A stretch of 64,000 nt of DNA, taken from positions 101,078 to 165,077 of the forward strand of contig NZ_JALNYS010000004.1 of the NCBI RefSeq assembly GCF_023229695.1, in the 5' to 3' direction. Of the stretch, positions 16,302 to 24,145 are shown piece by piece. Positions within the stretch are counted from its first letter, which is position 1; every line of letters begins with the position of its first letter. The translations under genes were made by a program, and so were the position numbers. Origin of the DNA: Sulfuricurvum sp. (GTDB taxonomy: Bacteria; Campylobacterota; Campylobacteria; Campylobacterales; Sulfurimonadaceae). Under the pieces are notes generated by a model. The model saw only the letters and a list, made by a program, of their open reading frames with translations. It was not told the DNA's origin and did no database searches.

Positions 16302-17537
16302 ATGTTAGGACGCACTTTAAAGCGTTGGCATCAGTTTGTACGACTAGTATTGAAGCGACAAGTACCTCATGCGGTTTTAAGCTGGCGATATTTACTACCT
16401 AATCAAAACCCTTCTATAGGTTTACATAAAAAAGTTTTTTTAGAAGCTTGGTCAAATTTACCTAGAACAGTATGGTGGCTCATCGCTTTTTGCAGTTATA
16501 CGCTTTGGTTGTGTTTTTACGGGTGGAAGTATCTTTGGAGTGTATGGCATAAGTCTAGTCCTATTCTATCCCAAAAAATTGGAGTTTCACGTTCCAGGCA
16601 GCTGTTTGATTTATGGCGGTTGACTTTTTTATATACGACTCCACCGCGTTTTTATTACGCTTATCAGCTTTATAACTACACTGCTTTAGAGTGGTTCGAC
16701 TTTATCTATACGCATGAGCTACCACATTGGCATAGAACATTCTCGCCTGATGTTACTCCAAGAACCATACAACTTTTAACAGATAAAGCACTTTTTGCAC
16801 AGGAGATGGTGCAACGAAACCTACCGGCAATTTCAGGTGTTGTGTTAACAAAAGCGAGTGAAATCTCAGAAGAAAAACTTTTTAATCAAACTTCACATTT
16901 TTTAAAACCATTGCGCGGAAGTCGTAAGGAAGGGTGTTATAAACTAGAATATGATAGTTTATGTGATACGTATATATTGGAAACTTCTGAAATACAAATT
17001 CTTTATTCGAAGAAAGAAATTCTTGAATTTATCACTACTTTAGTAGTGCAACAAGATTATTTGATGCAACCCTTGTTGAAAAATCATCCTGATTTACAAC
17101 TTTTTTCTCCATTTGATGTGCTTATAACTATCCGTTTGATAACAGTTTTACTCAAAAATAGAGCTACTGCCATTTCAGCTGTATTGGAACTTCCTGTAGA
17201 TTCTTATTCTAACCGAGTGCATGCTGTTAGCGTTGATATCCAACATGGTGTTCTTGGTGAACTAAAAGAGCCTAATCGCACTACCAAAGAGAAGAGGGTT
17301 GAAGAGTTAAAACAGTTAAGCGGTCAATCTATTGTGTATTGGCAAGAGGTTGTAAAAGTTGCGAAAGAGGCGCACAATTCATTCCCAGATTTAGTGAGTA
17401 TCGGCTGGGACTTAGCGATTACCCCTAAGGGTGTTATGCTTATCGAGGGAAATATCAATTGGGGAGTAGAAGTGCATCAAATGAATGGGCCTGATTTAAT
17501 GCCTTATTATCAAAAAATAGAAGGTGAAAAGATTTGA
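16302..17537 (+). CDS. ATP-grasp enzyme in lasso cluster
   Basis: A 411-residue protein. Residues 1-110 are basic and hydrophobic with one or two possible membrane-associated helices (LPRTVWWLIAFCSYTLWLCFYGW). Residues ~150-405 look like the sugar-transfer-associated ATP-grasp family: FLKPLRGSRKEG (nucleotide-binding strand), the SIGWDLAITPKG segment and the metal/ATP end LIEGNINWGVEVHQ. ATP-grasp enzymes join a carboxylate to an amine or thiol through acyl phosphate, so this could add an amino acid or other group to the peptide tail. Its ribosome site is weak. The end overlaps the cyclase start by 4 nt. I cannot name a characterised lasso enzyme of this type. Confidence 0.75.
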   Translation: MLGRTLKRWHQFVRLVLKRQVPHAVLSWRYLLPNQNPSIGLHKKVFLEAWSNLPRTVWWLIAFCSYTLWLCFYGWKYLWSVWHKSSPILSQKIGVSRSRQLFDLWRLTFLYTTPPRFYYAYQLYNYTALEWFDFIYTHELPHWHRTFSPDVTPRTIQLLTDKALFAQEMVQRNLPAISGVVLTKASEISEEKLFNQTSHFLKPLRGSRKEGCYKLEYDSLCDTYILETSEIQILYSKKEILEFITTLVVQQDYLMQPLLKNHPDLQLFSPFDVLITIRLITVLLKNRATAISAVLELPVDSYSNRVHAVSVDIQHGVLGELKEPNRTTKEKRVEELKQLSGQSIVYWQEVVKVAKEAHNSFPDLVSIGWDLAITPKGVMLIEGNINWGVEVHQMNGPDLMPYYQKIEGEKI

Positions 17538-19426
17538 GTACAATCCATTGTTGTTATCGATTTGAAGAGTCAAATAATAGAGAGATAGTTCAAAAGATGC
17601 TTGCTGCTTCAGACTATTGGCAGCCAGATGCTTATAGCCAAGTGAGTAATCATCAAGAGAGTTGCCATCTTGCAAAAGCGAGTTTGTTTAATACAGCATT
17701 ATCCTATCAGGATCAAGCTTATAAAGATACACAAACGGGGGATATAATCACAGCCAATGCTCGTTTGGATAATCGCTCTGTTTTGATAAAACAGTTAGGT
17801 CTCGCAGAAGAAGCAAATTCACTGCCTGATGGGCAACTCATTTTAAAAGCATATCAGTATTGGGGAAAAGAGTCTCCTAAATATTTGCTAGGTGATTTTG
17901 CGTTTATTATCTGGGATGAATCGCGACAAACAGTTTTTTGTGCCAGAGATCATTTCGGTGTGAAAGTTTTGCTTTTTAGTCGTACTGAAAAAGGGATCAT
18001 GATCTCTAATGAACCCAATGCTTTTTTTACTTCCGATTGGTTAAAGAAGAGTCTCAAAGAGAGTTGGTTGGTTGATCTTATATGGAACTTGGGACCAACT
18101 CCTGTTGAAACAGCGTATAAAGGTCTAGAAGTTTTACCGGCAGGACATTGTATGGAAGTGAATGCAGACTCTTTTACTATGGAAGCTTATTGGCACTTAG
18201 ATGATGATGTGCAGTGGGAAAATCTAAGTGATGATGCGTTGTTGTTTGAGTTAAAGAAGCGTTTTCACAATGCAGTTTCGGTTCGTTTGCAAAGTGAATT
18301 TCCTTTAGCCTGCGAATTAAGTGAAGGCTTAGATTCTAACGGTATTGCCGGATATGCTGCACAAATGAAACCACATGATAAAATCCATACTTTGTCGTAT
18401 TCGTGTGTTGAGTTAACCAATGAAACAAAAAAAGTTTGGGGGAAAACATATCAAGATATTTTTGCTATGTTAGCGATGCACGATAATTTACATCCTATTT
18501 GGACAAGTGAAACATCTTTTCAAGAGGATAAAAAAAAGTATATCGAGAATATTGGTGGTGTTTTTGCATTCAGAGGTGGTTGGCTATTACATTGTAAACT
18601 GACATACCAACAAGGTGCTCGTGTATTGCTCTCTGGCTGGGGAGGAGATCATTGTGTTTCTACTTATGGTGATTTTTATGAAAGTGAACTTTTTATTCAA
18701 CTAAAATGGAGAGAACTGTATACGTTTCTTCACGATAAAAATCGGCGCGGAAGAGGACCAAAGGCTATAAGAGCTTTAGCACTTCTGTTTATTAAACATC
18801 TTTTTCCTACACTTTCCAGATGGAAAGAGAGAAAACGCGGAGGTCTTGAACAAGCTTTATGGCAAAGAAGTAGACATAGCTTTTTAAAAAAAGATTATAT
18901 ACATCGTTATCAATGCAAAACAAAATTAAAAGCATTTACAGATAACTATAGACGTAACTCTGTCAAAGCCCACCATCAGCGTGAACTGTTTGAAATTGGT
19001 TTAGAACACCGTTTAATCGATTCTGAATTGAGTGCACGCATGTATCGTCTGGAGTATCGCTTCCCAATGCTCGATGTGCCTTTGGTCGAGTTTACCTATA
19101 ACTTGCCCTCACATTTGAAAATACATAATGGGGTAGAAAGGTATCATTTTCGAAAAATATTAGAAGGGTTTACCACAGAGCGGATTCAGTGGCGAATGAA
19201 GGCGGATGTAGATCACCCAAACAGAGAACTTTTCGGTACATTGGGCACAATTGAAAAACAATATCTTCACGATATCTTGAATTCCTCTTTATTGGAAACG
19301 TATTGTCACACTTCACCTCTTGAGGATCAAAATCCACATGCAAGGTTTATGGTGAATCAATTTCAAGTATATCAAGATAACTTTCAATATTTTATCCAAC
19401 AAAATATTCAAGTAGGAGAGTCTTAG
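17534..19426 (+). CDS. Lasso macrolactam synthetase 1 (asparagine-synthetase-like, McjC type)
   Basis: A 630-residue AsnB-like cyclase: a glutamine amidotransferase-like N-domain (residues 1-210, LYxDQxxxD-like region with DNRSVLIKQL and FCARDHFGVK) without a usable catalytic Cys2, then an ATP-pyrophosphatase domain. The PP-loop reads SEGLDS (263-268), with Glu for the second residue of the usual SGGxDS; the cyclase at 21321 has the normal SGGLDS. It adenylates the Glu/Asp side chain and closes the ring on the core N-terminus. The start is TTG in an overlap with the ATP-grasp stop; AGGTGAAAAG lies before it. The end overlaps the next GTG (TAGTG). Confidence 0.85.
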   Translation: MSTIHCCYRFEESNNREIVQKMLAASDYWQPDAYSQVSNHQESCHLAKASLFNTALSYQDQAYKDTQTGDIITANARLDNRSVLIKQLGLAEEANSLPDGQLILKAYQYWGKESPKYLLGDFAFIIWDESRQTVFCARDHFGVKVLLFSRTEKGIMISNEPNAFFTSDWLKKSLKESWLVDLIWNLGPTPVETAYKGLEVLPAGHCMEVNADSFTMEAYWHLDDDVQWENLSDDALLFELKKRFHNAVSVRLQSEFPLACELSEGLDSNGIAGYAAQMKPHDKIHTLSYSCVELTNETKKVWGKTYQDIFAMLAMHDNLHPIWTSETSFQEDKKKYIENIGGVFAFRGGWLLHCKLTYQQGARVLLSGWGGDHCVSTYGDFYESELFIQLKWRELYTFLHDKNRRGRGPKAIRALALLFIKHLFPTLSRWKERKRGGLEQALWQRSRHSFLKKDYIHRYQCKTKLKAFTDNYRRNSVKAHHQRELFEIGLEHRLIDSELSARMYRLEYRFPMLDVPLVEFTYNLPSHLKIHNGVERYHFRKILEGFTTERIQWRMKADVDHPNRELFGTLGTIEKQYLHDILNSSLLETYCHTSPLEDQNPHARFMVNQFQVYQDNFQYFIQQNIQVGES

Positions 19427-20319
19427 TGTTTTATTACAGTGCTTTTGGTCTGATAATAAAAAGTGAGTTGAAATTGCCAAGATTGGCAGAAACTCAGACT
19501 GTATCTGCTGATGTAAAAATTAAACTAGGGAAAGTAGATACTCATGGTCTTGCGGAAGCAAGTTTTATCAAAGAGAATTTACAATTAACATCAAATACTT
19601 TATGGTTGCAAGTGCCAGATATTGCTCGTTTTTTAGTTACTGATGGTATGGAAGTGATTGTAGAGCCAGAGCAAGCAGCTGATATGCAAAGTGTATGTTT
19701 ATATATTTTAGGTTCATGTATAGGGGCGATAATGCACCAACGTAATCAGTTGATTTTACATGGAAATGCTATTCGTATAGGAGATAAGAGCATTATTTTT
19801 GTTGGAGCATCTGGCAAAGGGAAATCTACTTTGGCAGCAGCTTTTTATCAAAGAGGTTATGAGATTTTGGCGGATGATTTAGCGGTCATAGACTCTCAAA
19901 ATCGAGTACTCCCAAGTTACCCGCAAATTAAACTTTGGAAAGATAGTGCTGACCAAATGGCAATTAACACCTCTGACTTAGAACGTATTCGTCTTCAGAT
20001 TTCTAAATATAACTACCCTATTGAAGCTGGATTTTGTAAAATAGCACTCCCAGTAAATACTATTTATGTATTACACACCCATGATAAAGAGGAGTTTTTA
20101 TTTGAAGAAGTGTACGGTTTGCATAAAATGCCAATCATTAGAAATCAGACATATCGTTTAGGATATGTTAAAGCGCCTCAAACACAAAAGGCACACTTAG
20201 CTAATTGCGCGCGCATAGCTCAAAAGATTCGCGTGGTGCGGGTAACAAGACCGGAACGTGGATTTAAGCTACAAGAGCTAATCGAACGTATTATAGAAGA
20301 CGTCAAGGTAAAGAAATGA
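19426..20319 (+). CDS. HPr-kinase-like protein K2 (lasso kinase)
   Basis: A 297-residue paralogue of K1 with intact motifs: His112 (LILHGNA), Walker A GASGKGKST (127-135) and ADD at 149-151. By analogy with the paeninodin kinase it should phosphorylate the C-terminal Ser of the precursors, all of which end in Ser. It is the last gene of the AT-rich plus-strand operon, with a GTG start coupled to the cyclase stop. Unlike K1 and K3 it has no sulfotransferase partner. Only 13 nt after it begins the exporter-start remnant that marks the edge of the AT-rich block. Confidence 0.82.
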   Translation: MFYYSAFGLIIKSELKLPRLAETQTVSADVKIKLGKVDTHGLAEASFIKENLQLTSNTLWLQVPDIARFLVTDGMEVIVEPEQAADMQSVCLYILGSCIGAIMHQRNQLILHGNAIRIGDKSIIFVGASGKGKSTLAAAFYQRGYEILADDLAVIDSQNRVLPSYPQIKLWKDSADQMAINTSDLERIRLQISKYNYPIEAGFCKIALPVNTIYVLHTHDKEEFLFEEVYGLHKMPIIRNQTYRLGYVKAPQTQKAHLANCARIAQKIRVVRVTRPERGFKLQELIERIIEDVKVKK

Positions 20320-20365
20320 TGTTGCTCACAATACGAAGTTTGGAGAGGGTAGATACTTGAGACAT
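20303..20365 (-). pseudogene. Remnant of a lasso exporter start
   Basis: From the ATG at 20365 the minus strand reads MSQVSTLSKLR and then loses similarity and stops after 20 codons. The intact exporter begins MSQLSTLSKLR. The ATG overlaps the TAA stop of the B2 gene (TAATG), as the intact exporter ATG overlaps its own B2 stop. An exporter therefore once followed this B2 gene, and all but its first 11 codons is now replaced by the end of the K2 operon. Confidence 0.85.
20333..20365 (-). repeat. 33-nt exporter-start repeat, copy 2
   Basis: Matches 12946-12978 at 30 of 33 positions, same orientation; outer boundary of the AT-rich block. Confidence 0.85.
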
Positions 20366-20847
20366 TAACGAGCCTTATGGATCGAGGAGAATACGGAGAC
20401 AACGGTAAAATTTCGGTGCCCTGCAGCGCCGCAGAGGATTACTGTGCCGTTTCGAAGCCATGCATGGGCTTTGAGCCCCGAACCCTCTTCGTCGCGCGCC
20501 ACTCCAAGATAGAGGTTCCATTCTAGCCCCCTGCGACGAAGCATCCGTTGTGCCGCGATTGCTTGAGGGAGGCAGACACTCTCCCAGGGGGTATAGCGCA
20601 CCGCTAGCGCAATCGCATGCGCAATATGAATCGCTCTTGTATCCGTCACTGTTTCTTTCGGAAGATCGTTCTTATCGATCAGTGTCCCGAGGGTGGGGGC
20701 GATACGTTTGAAGGGGATAAATGCTACCATGAGGCGGGCAATGCCCAGAAAGTAGGCCGCTTCGAAAAAGAGGGCTTTCTGTGCAAGAGGGAGAGCGTGC
20801 CACACCATTAATTTACGTTTTAGAAGTGTTATAAGATTGATAGTCAT
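20365..20847 (-). CDS. Lasso peptide B2 leader peptidase, second cluster
   Basis: A 160-residue B2 protein with Cys92 (SVCLPQA) and His128 (LKAHAWLRNG), GC-rich unlike the AT-rich B2 at 12978. It sits alone on the minus strand between plus-strand genes: convergent with K2 and divergent from precursor 3. Its stop is still coupled to the start of a lost exporter copy. Probably it serves precursor 3, whose RRE protein is 4 kb away at 25005. Confidence 0.85.
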   Translation of the reverse strand: MTINLITLLKRKLMVWHALPLAQKALFFEAAYFLGIARLMVAFIPFKRIAPTLGTLIDKNDLPKETVTDTRAIHIAHAIALAVRYTPWESVCLPQAIAAQRMLRRRGLEWNLYLGVARDEEGSGLKAHAWLRNGTVILCGAAGHRNFTVVSVFSSIHKAR

Positions 20848-21095
20848 TAAGGCTGCATATCCTGTTGTTTGATGAAAATACGGTTATAGGGCGGAGATTC
20901 ATTCTCTGTTTTTTCCTTTTGATGTATCGTGGATCTTGGCCCACCTAAAGATATTTTTGTGATAGTAACACTATTTTCCTGAGCCGGAACAGAGAAAACT
21001 ATTTTAGGAAGTGAGATCAGGTTGTTAGCCGCAGTCCATTTGATAAAAACGGACTTGAATTTGACAGTATCATATTTTTTGAGTAAACTACACAA
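20847..21095 (-). CDS. Hypothetical small protein upstream of B2
   Basis: An 82-codon frame whose TAA stop overlaps the B2 ATG (TAATG), the same coupling style used elsewhere in this locus, which is the main reason to think it is real. I do not recognise the sequence. It has a mildly hydrophobic middle (LISLPKIVFSVPA) and a charged C-terminus, with no signal peptide or cysteine pattern. The true start may be internal, since the 5' end runs close to the divergent promoter of precursor 3. Confidence 0.3.
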   Translation of the reverse strand: MCSLLKKYDTVKFKSVFIKWTAANNLISLPKIVFSVPAQENSVTITKISLGGPRSTIHQKEKTENESPPYNRIFIKQQDMQP

Positions 21096-21122
21096 AATTT
21101 TGATAATCTGAAGGGGTATAAA

Positions 21123-21272
21123 ATGGTTGAAGTTCAGGAAACAGTAAAAAAATCATCGGAAACGGTGAAAGAGTCATGGAATAGACCGGAGTTCGAAGTA
21201 ATCGGGGTTGAAAAGACGGAAAATCTACTTAGCCCTGGAGACGATGGGGCAGGTACGTCCACATTAAGCTAA
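21123..21272 (+). CDS. Lasso peptide precursor 3
   Basis: A 49-residue gene missed by length filters. GAAGGGG lies 7 nt before the ATG. The leader motif is W19-x-R-P22-E-F, matching Y30-x-K-P33-E-L of precursors 1 and 2, and Thr32-Glu33 falls exactly ten and eleven residues after the Pro, as in the other two. The predicted core is NLLSPGDDGAGTSTLS (34-49) with Asp7 and Asp8 as possible ring acceptors and a C-terminal Ser. Asn as residue 1 is not typical, so cleavage or ring chemistry may differ. It precedes the second cyclase by 48 nt. Confidence 0.75.
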   Translation: MVEVQETVKKSSETVKESWNRPEFEVIGVEKTENLLSPGDDGAGTSTLS

Positions 21273-21320
21273 GCCGTTCAGTGCTGGCATAGGGGTTAGA
21301 TTTTTGAATAACGGAGTGGG

Positions 21321-23195
21321 ATGAGTGTATTAATCGGCATTGTAAAACGGCAGGGCGATAGCGTCAAAAAAAGTGAGATTGATACCCTATACGAAGCGGC
21401 GCAAAGAGTTGTACACTATTCGCATAGAGAAGTTTTTCACCGTAACGCTGCTTTTAGCTCTTTACATACCTACGGCAGTGAAATGCCGTTTTATTGTGAA
21501 GAAGAAGGGATTCTCTTCGCAACGCAGGGGAAGATCGATAATCGCTCTGAATTGTTTCAACTCCTTGATCTAAAAGAGGAGAGTGATGACATCATCAGTG
21601 ATGAAATGCTGATATTCCATATGTTCCTCAAATTTCGGGAAGAAACACCGAACATGATGCTGGGAAATTGGTCCTTAGCCGCCTACGATTTTCAAGAAGA
21701 GAAACTTTTTTTGGCGCAAGATCCTTTTGCAGCAACCGCTTTGTACTACTATATCGATTCCGATACCGTTATATTTTCCAATATTATAAAACCGCTGTTA
21801 AAATCCGAACATGTTCCGAAAACCCTTAATCTTGAGAAAATCATCGAACGTGAAGGATCGCTTAAAGCCGGAGAGAAAGACGCGACGGTTTATAAAGCCA
21901 TCAAGCTTCTTGGCCCTGCACATCGGATGTGGGTAGATACTGCGAAATATCACAAAGAGCGGTACTGGTTTCCGGAAAAGTTACCCGTTCGTCGTGATAT
22001 CCGCGCCGAAGATGCAGCTGTAGAGCTAAAAGCAATTTTTACCGAAGCGGTTCGCTGCCGCTTACGGAGTAAAAAACCTGTTGCCTCGACACTTAGTGGC
22101 GGTTTGGACAGTGGAAGCGTATCGGTGATGGCGAGTGAATTGCTAAAACAGGAGGGGGCAAAACTTCATACCTTCAGTCATGTCCCTTTTTTTGATATCC
22201 ATAACGATACGAGAAGCGCATACACATTCGGAGACGAACGCCCTAATATCGAAGCAACGGTTTCTCATAACGGCAATATTATTCCGCACTACTTTGATTC
22301 TGCTGGGCTAACCCCACTGGAAGGGATACGTAATTTATTACAAATTGCAGATGAGCCGATACCTATCGCTTCGAACGCATACTGGCTGATGGATCTAATG
22401 ACCCAAGTGAGAGAGGGAAATTTCGGTGTTTTGATGAACGGGCAGATGGGAAATGGAACGATTTCATGGAGAGGCTATGAGCAGGGGTTAAACGCGCGCC
22501 AACTGCTGAAGAGATACGGGATAAAAGCTGTATTCAGGCATAAACTCTATAATCCGCTGATATACGGATATATCAAACCGCTTGTTCAAGCTTTATTTTA
22601 TAATGACGATTGGAAAAGTCACTGCTATTTAAGTACGGAGTTTGCAAAAAAGGTCAACTTACAAGAAAAACTTCGGCAAAGGAGACGTATGAATTTTATA
22701 AATTTTTTACTTCCTCCGAGAGAGATGCAGTTAGAACTGCTTAAAATCGGTTATACACCGCAATTAACCACCGGAGCTCTATTCGCCTATCATTTCGGTT
22801 TTGAGTACAGCGATCCTACGGCTGATAAAAGGATCGTTGAATTTATATTGCAGATGCCGAATGAAGTTTTTATCAACGAGAGCGGGGAATCAAAACAGCT
22901 TTTAAAACGGATGATGAAAGATCTGTTGCCCGAAAAGGTTCTTTTTGATAAGCGAAACGGAAAACAAAGCGCCGATATGATGGAGAGGATACAAGCAGAT
23001 ATTCCTGAGATTGAGTCGATTATCAGATCGTTCAGCACCGATTTGTGTGAGGAAGAGATTTTTGACAAATCAAGGCTTTTATATGATCTCGATCAGGTTA
23101 AGCAAAAAAAATCGAGTTTTAAACAGCTCCATTTTATCCTGAGAACGGTTGTGACTATGGAATTTTTAAATCAGCATAAAAAAATGACGGCATAA
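21321..23195 (+). CDS. Lasso macrolactam synthetase 2 (asparagine-synthetase-like, McjC type)
   Basis: A 624-residue AsnB-like cyclase with an amidotransferase-like N-domain (MSVLIGIVKRQ in place of an N-terminal Cys, GKIDNRSELFQLL) and a normal PP-loop SGGLDS at 259-264. The C-terminal half has the DPTADKRIVEFILQMPNE segment usual in the synthetase domain. It follows precursor 3 directly and precedes the K3-sulfotransferase pair, forming a compact plus-strand operon with the RRE gene at its end. Base composition matches the chromosome more than the AT-rich first cluster. Confidence 0.87.
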   Translation: MSVLIGIVKRQGDSVKKSEIDTLYEAAQRVVHYSHREVFHRNAAFSSLHTYGSEMPFYCEEEGILFATQGKIDNRSELFQLLDLKEESDDIISDEMLIFHMFLKFREETPNMMLGNWSLAAYDFQEEKLFLAQDPFAATALYYYIDSDTVIFSNIIKPLLKSEHVPKTLNLEKIIEREGSLKAGEKDATVYKAIKLLGPAHRMWVDTAKYHKERYWFPEKLPVRRDIRAEDAAVELKAIFTEAVRCRLRSKKPVASTLSGGLDSGSVSVMASELLKQEGAKLHTFSHVPFFDIHNDTRSAYTFGDERPNIEATVSHNGNIIPHYFDSAGLTPLEGIRNLLQIADEPIPIASNAYWLMDLMTQVREGNFGVLMNGQMGNGTISWRGYEQGLNARQLLKRYGIKAVFRHKLYNPLIYGYIKPLVQALFYNDDWKSHCYLSTEFAKKVNLQEKLRQRRRMNFINFLLPPREMQLELLKIGYTPQLTTGALFAYHFGFEYSDPTADKRIVEFILQMPNEVFINESGESKQLLKRMMKDLLPEKVLFDKRNGKQSADMMERIQADIPEIESIIRSFSTDLCEEEIFDKSRLLYDLDQVKQKKSSFKQLHFILRTVVTMEFLNQHKKMTA

Positions 23196-23233
23196 ATTTT
23201 CCCACCTATTGTAACGTATACTAAAAGGGACCC

Positions 23234-24145
23234 ATGTTTTTGTATCAAATATTTCAACTCTCCATTACCGCCCCGTTTGAATGTCCGGAATTGTTGGAAG
23301 GGGATGCCCAGAGTGCGTTTTTCCCAAAAATAACGGTACGGTACGGAAAAGTCCCCGATCATTTGGAAGCACCGCTTAATGCAGGGCCGATTTTCGAGGC
23401 GACCAATGATATGTTTTTATTAAAAATTCAGGAAGTTGGGAACTACCTGATACGAAACGGAAATGAGATTATCATTGATCCGCTCCCGGATGTACCGGAA
23501 CAAGAGCTTAGACTTTTTTTATTAGGGTCGGCTATCGGTGCTCTGATGAATCAAAGAGGGTATCTGCTAATTCATGCCAGCGCCATTGCGACACCCAAAG
23601 GAGCTATCCTCTTTACCGGACCTTCAGGTGTCGGAAAAAGCACGACGATACAAGGATTTATCGAGCGAGGGTATCAGAAAATGTCCGATGATGCGATTGC
23701 TCTTTATTACGACGAGTCGTCGAAAAAAGTGATGATCTTACCGAGTTATCCCAATGCTAAATTGTGGCAAAAAAGTGCTGATATTCTAGGAAAAAATACG
23801 GATAATTTACCTCGGATAAGACCTACATTCGATAAATTCTACCTCTCTACCAAAGAATACTTTTGTAATACTCCGCTTGAGCTTGCGGCGGTTTATCAAA
23901 TCGTTCCGACACGATTGGCTGTGGATATTGAACTCGAAGAGGTAAATAGCATGGAGAAACTACAAATACTATTTCGTAACGTCTACCGTAAAGTTTACGC
24001 TGAAAACCTTCACCATAAACAGAACCATTTTACCATTGGAACACTTGCAGCAAAACAGAGTATTATTAAGCGCATTAAGCGTTCCGATTGCAAAAACTCC
24101 CTTGCACTGCTTTTGGATACACTGGAAGCGGATTTTAGTGCATGA
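23234..24145 (+). CDS. HPr-kinase-like protein K3 (lasso kinase)
   Basis: A 303-residue lasso kinase with His114 (LLIHASA), Walker A GPSGVGKST (129-137) and SDD (151-153), all intact. Expected to phosphorylate the C-terminal Ser of precursor 3. The stop overlaps the ATG of the sulfotransferase (ATGA), the same pairing as K1 with sulfotransferase 1. It is closer to K2 than to K1 in its functional residues. Confidence 0.83.
   Translation: MFLYQIFQLSITAPFECPELLEGDAQSAFFPKITVRYGKVPDHLEAPLNAGPIFEATNDMFLLKIQEVGNYLIRNGNEIIIDPLPDVPEQELRLFLLGSAIGALMNQRGYLLIHASAIATPKGAILFTGPSGVGKSTTIQGFIERGYQKMSDDAIALYYDESSKKVMILPSYPNAKLWQKSADILGKNTDNLPRIRPTFDKFYLSTKEYFCNTPLELAAVYQIVPTRLAVDIELEEVNSMEKLQILFRNVYRKVYAENLHHKQNHFTIGTLAAKQSIIKRIKRSDCKNSLALLLDTLEADFSA

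Noticed and set aside
14493..24145. HPr-kinase-like genes as true HPr kinases of a phosphotransferase system
   Set aside because: No HPr or PTS gene nearby, and three copies lie inside lasso clusters with precursors ending in Ser.
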